The notes under the pieces are model-generated. The model had not been told where the DNA came from. It saw only the letters and a list, made by a program, of their open reading frames with translations, and made no database searches. A stretch of 64,000 bases of DNA from the NCBI RefSeq assembly GCF_030657435.1, contig NZ_JAUTWS010000024.1, forward strand, positions 1-64,000, given 5' to 3'. This DNA is from Paracraurococcus lichenis (GTDB lineage: Bacteria; Pseudomonadota; Alphaproteobacteria; Acetobacterales; Acetobacteraceae). The position numbers and the translations under genes are program-made. Within the stretch, counting starts at the first letter, position 1, and each line of letters opens with the position of its first letter. This document shows, one piece after another, positions 8,702-17,296 of this stretch.

Positions 8702-10699
8702 GTGTTGAGCAAAGCCAGGATTGGCCTTCGGATCCATCTCACCACGATGCTCGCGGTGGTCGGGCTGCTCGGGCTCGCAGGCCTGCAGGCGCTGGACCAC
8801 GTCCGCGACCTCGAGCGCGACAGGGTGGCGATCCTGCAGAGCATCACCCAGGCCGCGGCCTCGGTCATTGCCGCCTACCACGCCGAGGAGACGGCCGGCC
8901 GCCTCGACCGGCCGGCGGCGCAGGCGGCGGCGCTCTCGGCCGTCCGGAAGCTCCGCTACGGGGCGGACGAGTATGTCTGGGTCAACGACCTCGCCTCGCG
9001 CATGGTCATGCACCCCGCCCGCCCCGAGCTCGAGGGCAAGGACATGGCGGGGTTCAAGGATCCGACCGGCTTCGCCCTGTTCCAGGCCTTCACCGAGACG
9101 GTCCGGCGGCAGGGCGCCGGCATGGTCGGCTATCGCTGGCCACGGCCGGGCGCCGACGAGCCGGTCGAGAAGCTCTCCTACGTCCAGGGCTTCGCGCCCT
9201 GGGGCTGGGTGCTCGGCACCGGGGTCTATGTCGACGACCTCCGCGCCGCGCAACGGCAGGCGCTGTTGCGGGCGATGGCCGAGGCGATTCCCGCCGCGCT
9301 GCTGGTCGGCCTCCTCGCCTGGCGGGTGGCGCGCGGCATCGTCCGGCCGCTCACGGCCGTCACCGCGGCGACGGAGCGGCTGGCCGCGGGCGAAGTCGAG
9401 ACCCAGGTGCCCGGCCGCGACCGCGGCGACGAGGTCGGCATCCTGGCCCGCGCCGTCGAGACCTTCCGCCTGCAGGGCGTCGAGAAGCGCCGGCTCGAGG
9501 CCGCGGCCGCGGCCGAGCAGGCCAGGCGCGACCGGCGGCAGGCGGCGATGGACCGCCATACCCTGGACTTCGGCGCCACCGTCGCCGGCGTGATGGAGAC
9601 GCTCCGCGGCGCGGCCGAGGAGATGCGCGGCGCCGCCGAGCGGATGGCGCGGGTGGCCGAGCAGACCCGCGACCGCAGCGCCTCGACGGCCGCCGGCGCC
9701 GAGGCGAGCGCGCACGACCTCGGCACGGTGGCCGCGGCGGTCGAGGAACTCTCGGCGAGCGTCGGCGAGATCGCGCGGCAGGTGACGCATGCCGCCGCCG
9801 CGGCGCAGCAGGCGGTCGGCCGCGCCCGGGCCACCGATGCCACGGTGCGCGGCCTGTCGGAGGCGGCCGGGCGGATCGGCGAGGTCGTGCAGCTTATCAG
9901 CGACATCGCCGGCCAGACCAACCTGCTGGCGCTGAACGCGACGATCGAGGCGGCGCGGGCCGGCGAGGCCGGCAAGGGCTTCGCCGTGGTGGCGGGCGAG
10001 GTGAAGACGCTGGCCGAGCAGACCGCCCGGGCGACCGAGCAGATCGCCGGCCAGGTGGCGGCGATCCAGGCGGCGACGCAGGAGGCGGTCGGCGCGGTGC
10101 AGGAGGTCGGCGCGGCGATCGGGCAGGTGGATGCGGTGTCGGCGGCGATCGCCGCGGCGGTCGAGGAACAGGGCACGGCGACGCGCGAGATCGCGTCCAG
10201 CGTGCAGGCCGTCGCCCGGCAGAACGGCGAGGCGACGCGGGCCATGCGCGAGGTCTCCGGCATCGCCGAGGATGCGGGCGGGACGAGCCGCTCGGTCCTG
10301 TCGGCGGCCGAGGGGGTGTCGCGCGTCGCCGGCGAGCTGCGCGGGGAGGTCGACCAGTTCCTCGCCGCCATGCGCGCCGACGAGAGCGAGCAGCGGCACT
10401 ACGAGCGCGTCCCGGGCGGCGGCGCCAGCGCCCGGCTGCGGCCGGGGCAGGGCGGCGCGGCGGTGCAGGCCGAGATCCGCGACATCTCCCGCGGCGGCGC
10501 GGCGCTGGTCTGCGCGCTGGCGCTGCCGGCCGGGGCGGAGGTGGAGCTGGACCTGCCCGGAGCCGGCATGCCGGTCGCGGCCCGCGTGGCGCGGACCGAT
10601 GACGGCGTCCTGGCGGTGACCTTCCGGCAGGACCCGGCGACGCTCGCATGCATCGACCGCACGATCGAGACCATCGCCGGCCGGGCCCGGGCGGCCTGA
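8702..10699 (+). CDS. methyl-accepting chemotaxis protein with C-terminal PilZ domain
   Basis: Membrane chemoreceptor, about 665 residues. A GTG start at 8702 is chosen for AGAGGA 6-8 nt upstream; ATG 8666 is possible. Order: TM1 (about 10-30); a periplasmic single-Cache domain with YVWVNDLASRMVMHPARPEL and GWVLGTGVYVDD; TM2 and HAMP (about 185-260); a signalling hairpin with the conserved tip ISDIAGQTNLLALNATIEA; then, after about residue 560, a PilZ-like domain with RHYERVP (RxxxR) and EIRDISRGGAAL (DxSxxG type). PilZ domains bind cyclic-di-GMP, so receptor output may be tuned by c-di-GMP. Not linked to che genes here. Confidence 0.92.
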   Translation: MLSKARIGLRIHLTTMLAVVGLLGLAGLQALDHVRDLERDRVAILQSITQAAASVIAAYHAEETAGRLDRPAAQAAALSAVRKLRYGADEYVWVNDLASRMVMHPARPELEGKDMAGFKDPTGFALFQAFTETVRRQGAGMVGYRWPRPGADEPVEKLSYVQGFAPWGWVLGTGVYVDDLRAAQRQALLRAMAEAIPAALLVGLLAWRVARGIVRPLTAVTAATERLAAGEVETQVPGRDRGDEVGILARAVETFRLQGVEKRRLEAAAAAEQARRDRRQAAMDRHTLDFGATVAGVMETLRGAAEEMRGAAERMARVAEQTRDRSASTAAGAEASAHDLGTVAAAVEELSASVGEIARQVTHAAAAAQQAVGRARATDATVRGLSEAAGRIGEVVQLISDIAGQTNLLALNATIEAARAGEAGKGFAVVAGEVKTLAEQTARATEQIAGQVAAIQAATQEAVGAVQEVGAAIGQVDAVSAAIAAAVEEQGTATREIASSVQAVARQNGEATRAMREVSGIAEDAGGTSRSVLSAAEGVSRVAGELRGEVDQFLAAMRADESEQRHYERVPGGGASARLRPGQGGAAVQAEIRDISRGGAALVCALALPAGAEVELDLPGAGMPVAARVARTDDGVLAVTFRQDPATLACIDRTIETIAGRARAA

Positions 10700-10999
10700 G
10701 CAGGGCGCCCGCGGTTCGCGTCCGGCCAGGCGCCTGAGCGGGCGCCGCCTGGCGGGATCCAGGCGGGTGGCAGCGCCTGCTGCCGGAAAGGGGTCCTGGT
10801 TCTTCGACGCGGGGCGGCGAAGGCGCTGCCGCTATCCCGGCCTCGGCCGGCACCGGGCCGCGGGCGGAGTGCCCTGCCCTGCCGGGCGGCGCCGCGGCCG
10901 CGTCCCGGGGCCCGGCACCGGCCGGGGTCCCGGCGCTGCGGGCCGCCCGGCCGGCAACCCCGCCCACACGGCCCGTTTCCCCTCCCCCCATTCGGCCCT

Positions 11000-12928
11000 A
11001 TGTCCCGGGCCCGCCCCCGGAGATACTGCCCAGTGCGACGTGCCGCGCCCCCGACCTCCGACTTCGTGCCCGAGCGCTCCCACTGGCAGACCCTGGCGAA
11101 CCTCCTCCCCTGGCTCTGGCCGGCGCAGGAGCCGGGGCTGCGCGCCCGGGTGGCCATCGCGGTCCTCTGCCTCGTCGCCTCCAAGGCGGCGAATGTCCTG
11201 GTGCCGCTCGTCTATGCCCGGGCGGTCGATGCGCTGGCACCGAAGCATGGCCCGGCGGCGCTGCTGGCGATCCCGGTCGCGCTGGTCATCGGCTATGGCC
11301 TGCTGCGCATGGCGAGCAGCGCCTTTGGCGAGTTGCGCAACGCCGTCTTCGCCAAGGTGCAGGCCCGCGCCGCGCGGCGCATCGCCCTCGCGGTCTTCGC
11401 CCACCTGCATGCGCTCTCGATGCGCTACCACATGGACCGGCAGACCGGCGGCCTCTCCCGCGTCATCGAGCGGGGGACGCGCGGCATCACCTTCGTCCTC
11501 AACTTCCTGCTCTTCAACATCATCCCGACGATCCTCGAGATCTTCCTCGTCGCCGGGATCCTCTGGGGGATGTTCAGCCTCTCCTTCGCCGCGGTCACGC
11601 TGGTGACCATCGCGGTCTATGTCGCCTTCACCCTGATGTTCACCAACTGGCGGCTCCGCTTCCGGCGGGAGATGAACCAGACCGACCAGGAGGCCAATAC
11701 CAAGGCGATCGACAGCCTGCTGAACTATGAGACGGTCAAGTATTTCGGCAACGAGGCGCACGAGACCCGCCGCTACGACGAGAGCCTGACCCGCTACGAG
11801 CGCGCCTATGTCCGCTCCGAAACCACGCTGAACATGCTGAACTCCGGCCAGGCGGCGATCATCGCGCTCGGCCTCACGGCGGTCATGCTGCTGGCGGCGC
11901 GGGGCGTCACCGCCGGGCAGATGACGGTCGGCGACTTCGTGCTGGTGAACACCTACCTCATCCAGCTCTACATGCCGCTGAACATCCTCGGCTTCGCCTA
12001 CCGCGAGATCAAGCAGGGCCTGACCGATACCGAGGCCATGTTCCACCTGCTGGCCGAGCAGCAGGAGGTCGCTGACCGGCCCGGCGCGCCGGAGCTGGTG
12101 GCCGGCCCCGGCGAGCTGGTCTTCGAGGATGTCCGCTTCGCCTACCGGCCGGACCGGCAGATCCTCAAGGGCGTCTCCTTCCGCGTGCCGCCGGGGCGGA
12201 CGCTGGCGATCGTCGGCCCGACCGGCGCCGGCAAGTCCACCATCTCCCGCCTGCTCTTCCGCTTCTACGACGTGACCGGCGGGCGGATCCTGGTGGATGG
12301 CCAGCCGATCGACGGCGTGACGCAGCAGAGCCTGCGCGCCGCGATCGGCGTGGTGCCGCAGGACACCGTGCTGTTCAACGACACCATCCGCTACAACATC
12401 GCCTATGGCCGCCCCGGCGCCGCGGAGGAGGAGGTGGTCCGCGCCGCGCGGCTCGCGCAGGTGCACGACTTCGTCACGCGCCTGCCGGAGGGCTACCGCA
12501 CCCGGGTCGGCGAGCGCGGCCTCAAGCTCTCGGGCGGGGAGAAGCAGCGCGTCGCCATCGCGCGGACCATCCTCAAGGACCCGCGCATCCTCATCCTCGA
12601 CGAGGCGACGAGCGCCCTCGACACGCGGACCGAGCAGGAGATCCAGGCGGCGCTGCGCCAGGTCTCGGCCAACCGGACCACGCTGGTCATCGCCCATCGC
12701 CTGTCCACCGTGGTGGAGGCGGACGAGATCATCGTGCTGCAGGAGGGGCGGATCGCCGAGCGCGGCACCCATGCCTCGCTGATCGCCGCCGACGGCCTCT
12801 ATGCCGAGATGTGGCGGCGGCAGTCGGAAGCGGTGGCAATGGCGGAAGCGGCCGCGGCGGCGCAGGCGGCGGCGGATCTCGACCAGCCGCGGGTCGGTCG
12901 CGCGGCGGAGGTTGCCATCCGTGGCTAG
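11000..12928 (+). CDS. Atm1-type ABC transporter, fused permease-ATPase
   Basis: 642-residue half-transporter. Residues about 30-340 are the six-helix membrane domain, including the Atm1/HMT1 signatures MDRQTGGLSRVIERGT and DSLLNYETVKYFGNEAHE. The nucleotide-binding domain follows with Walker A GPTGAGKST, Q-loop VVPQDTVLFNDTI, signature LSGGEKQR and Walker B ILILDEATSALD. Bacterial Atm1 homologues export glutathione-linked metals or persulfides. It works as a homodimer in the inner membrane. No clear ribosome site precedes ATG 11000, and GTG 11033 is an alternative. It is a monocistronic-looking gene. Confidence 0.93.
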   Translation: MSRARPRRYCPVRRAAPPTSDFVPERSHWQTLANLLPWLWPAQEPGLRARVAIAVLCLVASKAANVLVPLVYARAVDALAPKHGPAALLAIPVALVIGYGLLRMASSAFGELRNAVFAKVQARAARRIALAVFAHLHALSMRYHMDRQTGGLSRVIERGTRGITFVLNFLLFNIIPTILEIFLVAGILWGMFSLSFAAVTLVTIAVYVAFTLMFTNWRLRFRREMNQTDQEANTKAIDSLLNYETVKYFGNEAHETRRYDESLTRYERAYVRSETTLNMLNSGQAAIIALGLTAVMLLAARGVTAGQMTVGDFVLVNTYLIQLYMPLNILGFAYREIKQGLTDTEAMFHLLAEQQEVADRPGAPELVAGPGELVFEDVRFAYRPDRQILKGVSFRVPPGRTLAIVGPTGAGKSTISRLLFRFYDVTGGRILVDGQPIDGVTQQSLRAAIGVVPQDTVLFNDTIRYNIAYGRPGAAEEEVVRAARLAQVHDFVTRLPEGYRTRVGERGLKLSGGEKQRVAIARTILKDPRILILDEATSALDTRTEQEIQAALRQVSANRTTLVIAHRLSTVVEADEIIVLQEGRIAERGTHASLIAADGLYAEMWRRQSEAVAMAEAAAAAQAAADLDQPRVGRAAEVAIRG

Positions 12929-12931
12929 TGC

Positions 12932-13330
12932 TCAGAACCAATCAGAAGGTACATGCCACGTCGATAAGGGGCCGTTCAGGGGTGGGCGGCGCTCCACTGA
13001 CAGCCCGTTAGCGAAGTCATAGGGTGGGCCGCCACTCTCCGTGGTCTTCACGCTCTGGGTGTCGACGATCGCCGCCATGGGGCTGGCCTCCCGCCCGGCG
13101 CTCTCGCGCAGCATCACCACAAGGCGGTGGCGGATGCTCTCCCACACGCCGTCCTGCAGGAAAGCGCGCGTGTACCGGTACACCGTGCGCCAAGGCGGAA
13201 AAGCCGGAGGCGGCGGCAGGTACCGCCACCGGCAGCCGGAGCGGACGAGGTAGCACAACCCGTCCAGCAGATTGCAATATCTGTCGAGCGCGCTACCACT
13301 CCCAGGGTCTGACCGTAGCACAAGAAAACT
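12932..13330 (-). pseudogene. IS5-family transposase remnant
   Basis: A minus-strand fragment resembles the N-terminal third of IS5-family transposases: CYLVRSGCRWRYLPPPPAFP then WRTVYRYTRAFLQDGVWESI, and the first catalytic-Asp region AAIVDTQSVKTTESGGP. The usual N-terminal leader and the rest of the DDE domain are missing; similarity fades after GGP and the frame stops 28 codons later. No terminal inverted repeats were found. It is a dead copy next to a low-GC orphan gene, marking an old insertion. Confidence 0.85.
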
Positions 13331-13679
13331 CGCGGAAAGAATTGTAGAAGCAATACAGCAACACTCTTTTTTGCTCGGTCCTACCATTTACGTATGTAAA
13401 TGTCGTCTGGGCTCGGACTGGATAGAATGTCGTATTGTAGGTGGTGTTGGATATTCCCTCCTTACCAATGCCCCATGGTTCTGGATCGCCGACCTGCGTG
13501 GAGGAAATCTGCCATGCGTCCATGCGGTAATTATTGCTTGATGCGCTTCTGGCCATGGCGGCGACGTACCGATTCATCTCGGCAGTCACTGCGTCCACGA
13601 ACATCTTGCCGTCGGGCATATTCCCTTGAGCTGCGGCTTGGCCTGGGTGGTCCCCGTTTCCTGGATTGAACGTTGCCAT
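13293..13679 (-). CDS. hypothetical protein beside IS remnant
   Basis: 128 residues from the ATG at 13679, which has an excellent GGAGGAGCGATC ribosome site; ATG 13727 would add 16 residues (MKDRRHFIAVTLGGAI). No domain recognised. It has Asn/Ser/Thr-rich composition with two Cys near the end (LLYCFYNSFREFSCATV) and Trp-rich motifs (DAWQ, EPWG, RPWEW). The sequence is AT-richer than its neighbours, suggesting recent acquisition. Its 3' end abuts the transposase remnant, so the C-terminus may have been reset by the insertion. Function unknown. Confidence 0.55.
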   Translation of the reverse strand: MATFNPGNGDHPGQAAAQGNMPDGKMFVDAVTAEMNRYVAAMARSASSNNYRMDAWQISSTQVGDPEPWGIGKEGISNTTYNTTFYPVRAQTTFTYVNGRTEQKRVLLYCFYNSFREFSCATVRPWEW

Positions 13680-14095
13680 GATCGCTCCTCCAAGAGTCAC
13701 CGCAATGAAATGGCGGCGGTCCTTCATGTCCGGCTCCGAACCTGACGTGCCCAGCCTAACAGTGCATGGTTGCACACTTCCAAGTCTTTGGTGTTCTTGC
13801 TAACCGAACGCAGCGGGGCTTGGCTTGCGGAACTGGCTATCGGTCAATGCTTGGCCGGAGCCGCATTTCCCAACCAACGCGCGATCAGCAGGCATCCACA
13901 TGGCGGTATCCCTGGCGAAAACCGTTTGCAACGCCGCCTGAAGCGCCAGGATCAGCCCGTCAAACCAGCCCCCGTCATCCCTTCGCAAACACGCCCTGGG
14001 GCGCAACGCCCGGATGACGCAGGGTTGCCCTGCATGGCGAGGGGTTTCAGGCCGTCGCCCGCGCCCCCAATTGCCCAGCGACAGGAGGGCGCTGC
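13680..14095. other. intergenic, no gene recognised
   Basis: About 415 nt of intermediate GC content between the IS-flanking orphan and a small plus-strand gene. Short open frames on both strands show no recognisable motif. This is probably residual DNA of the insertion zone. Confidence 0.35.
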
Positions 14096-14362
14096 ATGCA
14101 ACTAGACCCCCAGGGCGTGGCCCCGGACGACCTCAGCCATGCCGGATCGGTGGTGGACAAGGCCATCGAATACATGATGGACCAGAAGATCGCGCCCATT
14201 TCGGTTGCCTCGGCGCTGCTCGGCGGCGCGCTTGGCCTGCTCGCCCGCAGCATGGACGACCGTGCCATCGCCGGCGTGCTGCGCAACGCGCTGCTCTCGG
14301 TGGAATCGGGCGAGTTGCGGGAGATGCGGGACCAGCTTCCGGGCGGCCAGCAGGCGCTGTGA
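14096..14362 (+). CDS. small hypothetical protein
   Basis: 88 residues with ATG 14096 preceded by GACAGGAGGGCGCTGC, a strong ribosome site. Composition is that of a folded, mostly helical protein: an acidic N-terminus, VVDKAIEYMMDQKIAP, then an Ala/Gly/Leu-rich segment (ISVASALLGGALGLLARSM) that could be a weak membrane or packing helix. No family recognised. It lies upstream of rpmB with a 164-nt gap, so a separate transcript is likely. Confidence 0.65.
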   Translation: MQLDPQGVAPDDLSHAGSVVDKAIEYMMDQKIAPISVASALLGGALGLLARSMDDRAIAGVLRNALLSVESGELREMRDQLPGGQQAL

Positions 14363-14526
14363 CCTCGGCGGCCGCCAGGGCATGACGGGGGCCAGCCCTC
14401 CGATGCGCCGCGCGGCCGCCGGTCCTGCTTGACTTGCCGGGCGCCGCGCGCCATACGGCCCGACCTTCTTCGCCCACTCGCACGCGGCGGCCTCCGCCGC
14501 GTGCTGCCGTTTTCAGGAACTGCACC

Positions 14527-14832
14527 ATGGCCCGCCGCTGCGGCATCACCGGCAAGGGCGTGCTGACGGGGAACAACGTCAGCCACGCCAACAACAAGAC
14601 GCGTCGCCGCTTCCTGCCCAACCTGCAGGAGACGTCCTTCTTCTCCGACGTCCTCGGCAGCAGCATCCAGCTGCGGCTGACCACCAACGGCATCCGGACC
14701 ATCGAGCACAATGGCGGCCTCGACGCCTTCCTGCTCGGCACGCCGAACCGCAAGCTGCCCGAGGAGGCGCAGTCCCTGAAGCGCCGCATCCAGCGCGCCC
14801 AGGCGAAGAAGGCCCAGGCCACCGCGGCCTGA
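14527..14832 (+). CDS. rpmB: 50S ribosomal protein bL28
   Basis: 101 residues, the normal length for alphaproteobacterial bL28. It starts MARRCGITGKGVLTGNNVSH and continues NNKTRRRFLPNLQ, with LRLTTNGIRTIEHNGGLDAF, all typical of the family. It is a component of the large ribosomal subunit. ATG 14527 is set by the conserved N-terminus. A compact intrinsic terminator at 14889-14913 follows. Confidence 0.97.
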   Translation: MARRCGITGKGVLTGNNVSHANNKTRRRFLPNLQETSFFSDVLGSSIQLRLTTNGIRTIEHNGGLDAFLLGTPNRKLPEEAQSLKRRIQRAQAKKAQATAA

Positions 14833-14888
14833 GACCTTGGCCGCGGCGGCGGGGGCCTAAGGCTTCCTTCACGCGCGCCGGGATATGG

Positions 14889-14913
14889 AGCCGGGCTCAT
14901 GCCCGGCTTTTTT
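14889..14913 (+). terminator. intrinsic terminator of rpmB
   Basis: Perfect 8-bp GC-rich stem (AGCCGGGC / GCCCGGCT) with TCAT loop followed by six T. The ATG of the next gene starts in the loop at 14899, so readthrough or an internal start would be needed to express that gene. Confidence 0.9.
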
Positions 14914-15675
14914 CTTGCCCTGCTGCTGACCCTGCCGATCGCCGGCCTGGCGATCCGGCGGGCAATCCGCCTCTCCGGCCGCCTCGGGGCCGCCGAGGCC
15001 GCGGCCGGCGCGGCGCGGCGGCAGGCGGAAGGCCGCGGCCGCGGCCTCGCCCTGCTGGCGCGGGAGATCCAGGGGCCGGGCCTCGCGCTGCTCGCCGAGG
15101 CGCCGGCGCTGCCGGAGGCACCCGGCCGCGCGATCGCCGCCGTGGGGCAGCACCTGCTCCGCCTCTCCGACGACATCGCGGACTACCTCGCGGCGGATGC
15201 CGGCCCGCGCCGGCTGGCGCCGGAGGCGCTCGCGCTCGCCCCCCTGCTCGAGGAGGCGGTGGCGCAGGTCATCGCCCAGCTCGGCGCGGGAGGGCGCGCC
15301 TGGCGGCTGGCGGAGGGCTTCGCCGGCCTGACCCTGCAGGCGGATCGCCGCGCCCTGCTCGGCGCCCTGGTCCAGGTGCTGGCCCGCGCCGCCCGCATGA
15401 CGCGGGAGGGCGATGCGATCGACCTGCGCCCGGTCGTCACCGGGGACGCCGTCTCGATCCTGGTGGAGGATGAGGGAGCGGGGCTGCCGGCCGCCGACCT
15501 CGCCGCCGGCGCCCCCGATGGCGAGGCCCCGGGAACCCGCGGCCTCGGCTTCGGCCTCGCCATCGCCCGCGCCCTGGTCGAGGCGCATGGCGGCAGCCTG
15601 CGGCTCGAGGCCCTGCCCGGCATCGGTGCGCGCGCCTGGCTCACCCTGCCGCGGGAGCGGCTGGTCGGGGGCTAG
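14899..15675 (+). CDS. degenerate histidine-kinase-like protein
   Basis: 258 residues. An N-terminal membrane helix (FFLALLLTLPIAGLAI) precedes a dimerisation-like helix pair and an HATPase fold with recognisable G1 (LVEDEGAGLPAADL, about 190) and G2 (RGLGFGLAIARALVEAHGG, about 215) boxes. The H-box position reads LLAREIQGPGLALLAE, with no His in the expected place, and the N-box region reads LLGALVQVLARAARMT, lacking the Mg-binding Asn. It therefore looks like a pseudokinase or ATP-sensing scaffold. No response regulator is adjacent. The start codon lies inside the rpmB terminator loop. Confidence 0.75.
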   Translation: MPGFFLALLLTLPIAGLAIRRAIRLSGRLGAAEAAAGAARRQAEGRGRGLALLAREIQGPGLALLAEAPALPEAPGRAIAAVGQHLLRLSDDIADYLAADAGPRRLAPEALALAPLLEEAVAQVIAQLGAGGRAWRLAEGFAGLTLQADRRALLGALVQVLARAARMTREGDAIDLRPVVTGDAVSILVEDEGAGLPAADLAAGAPDGEAPGTRGLGFGLAIARALVEAHGGSLRLEALPGIGARAWLTLPRERLVGG

Positions 15676-15963
15676 GGGAAGTGGGGACGAGGCCGCGGTT
15701 GCGGCCGCGATCCGGCCTGCCGGGCGGAAGCGCGGGAGACGCGCCGGAGCGGGCCCGGGGCCTTGGCCCGGCGATCACCCTCGACCGGGGACAGGACACG
15801 GCCGCGCTGCGCCGGCCAGGCAAGGGGCCTCGGAGGTGTGACCCCGGACCCCGCTGCTCCCGCAGGACTCCCGCCGCCCGCCACGTGTACGGGAGGGCTG
15901 CCCGGCGTGGAGGACCGGATCCGGGCCCCGACGCCTGGGCAAGGCCCTGGGAAGGATGCCGCC

Positions 15964-16500
15964 GTGACTGCCACCGCACCGCCTTCGGCGCGCCGGGCCG
16001 CCTGTCTCCTGGCGCTCGCCGGGTTCCTGATCGCCTCACCCGGATCCGCGCCGCGGGCGCAGCAGTCCTTGCCCGACGGCATCGCCGCACCGGGCACCCG
16101 GCCCGTCCTGACGGTGCATGCCGCCGGCGCGCAGATCTACGAATGCACGGCCGATGCCGATGGCCGGCCCGGCTGGCGCTTCCGGGAACCCATCGCGGCC
16201 CTGTTCGTCAACGGCGTGACGGCCGGCCGGCATTTCGCAGGGCCGAGCTGGCAGCTCACCGACGGGGCCCTCGTCCTCGCCCGGGCCGCGGCCAGCGCGC
16301 CGGGTGCGACCACCGAGGACATCCCCTGGCTGAAGCTGGCGGTCATCCCGGGGCAGGCGAGCGGACGGCTTGCCGCCGTGACCGTGGTCCAGCGCATCAA
16401 CACCCACGGGGGTACGCTCGCCGGCCCCTGCGACACGGTCGGCGCCCTCAGGCCCGTGCCCTATTCGGGCGACTACGTCTTCCTGGCTCCGGGGGGCTGA
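15964..16500 (+). CDS. DUF3455 exported protein
   Basis: 178 residues from GTG 15964, chosen because GGAAGGA is 7 nt upstream and the protein then starts with a signal peptide (RRAACLLALAGFLIASPGSA, cut near APRAQ). The mature part has DUF3455 marks: GAQIYECTADADG, WRFREPIAALF, HFAGPSWQLTDG, DIPWLKLAV, VQRINTHGGTLAGPCD and VPYSGDYVF. The family is secreted and of unknown function. Two Cys (YEC and PCD) could pair in the periplasm. Confidence 0.86.
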   Translation: MTATAPPSARRAACLLALAGFLIASPGSAPRAQQSLPDGIAAPGTRPVLTVHAAGAQIYECTADADGRPGWRFREPIAALFVNGVTAGRHFAGPSWQLTDGALVLARAAASAPGATTEDIPWLKLAVIPGQASGRLAAVTVVQRINTHGGTLAGPCDTVGALRPVPYSGDYVFLAPGG

Positions 16501-16724
16501 TCGCGACGCCTTCCGCAACCCTTTGCCGTCCGGCGCGGGCGGCCTCTTGCGGCCGGGCGGAGGAGACCGGCCTGGCCGGGATGACAGGCAGGCGCGGCGC
16601 CCGATCCGGCGGCGCCGGGTCGTGTCGGACGCCCACGGCATCCGCAGGCCGACCGCGCAGCGCGCCGAGGCCCCCGGCCCCGGCCCGCCATCCCGCGCGG
16701 GCGGCCAGCCGGGCCATCGTCTCC

Positions 16725-17173
16725 GGATAGGCGAAAACGCCGGGAAGGCCGCCGGCTTGGATCCACAGGACGGTCTCCCCCCGCGCGAAGCGGCCCTGGC
16801 GCGCGAGCCCGATCAGTCCGGCCATGCATGATGCCGAGATGGCATCCGATCCCCAGGCTGGCGCAGGCCGCGGCGACCTGCCGTGCGGCGTTCGACTGCA
16901 CGACACCGCCGCAGACGACGCAATCGGCCCCCTCCTGCAGGGCGGCCGCCAAGTCGAATTCCAGCTTCCTGCCTTGTTGCCGCCGGCGCCGAGGCCCCTG
17001 CAGCCGTCCCGCTTCACCCGGAGGGAGGCCAGGCCGAGCATGGCGCCGAGGCGGCGCATCCGCTCCGCCCTGGTCGGCAGATAGGCCAGGTCCAGGCGGG
17101 GGCACCGGGCCGTGAGGCCGGCCGGGCTTGCTCCTGCGATCATCGGCGTCACCCGTTCGAGGAGCGCCATCAT
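16725..17173 (-). pseudogene. D-cysteine desulfhydrase / ACC deaminase-like pseudogene
   Basis: Minus-strand remnant of a PLP fold-type II enzyme. The N-terminal part (PRLDLAYLPTRAERMRRL, then LRVKRDGCRGLGAGGNKA with the PLP-lysine region) is in one frame. The continuation (KLEFDLAAALQEGADCVVCG, GVVQSNAARQVAAACASLG) is in another. The very C-terminal part (GLIGLARQGRFARGETVLW, then QAGGLPGVFAY) returns to the first. Besides the two frame changes, roughly 180-200 residues of the catalytic core between GCHLG and GLIGLARQG are missing. The gene cannot make an active enzyme. It ends near 16725. Confidence 0.85.
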
Positions 17174-17296
17174 GTCATGGAGGCCCGATCCGGGGACAGG
17201 GCCGCGAAGAGCGCGGCCTAGCCGCCGGAAGCCGCAACCCTGCCCCGGCGCAGGCGCCCGGAGGTCGGCGTCCGGATGCCGACCCCGGCCGCCGCC

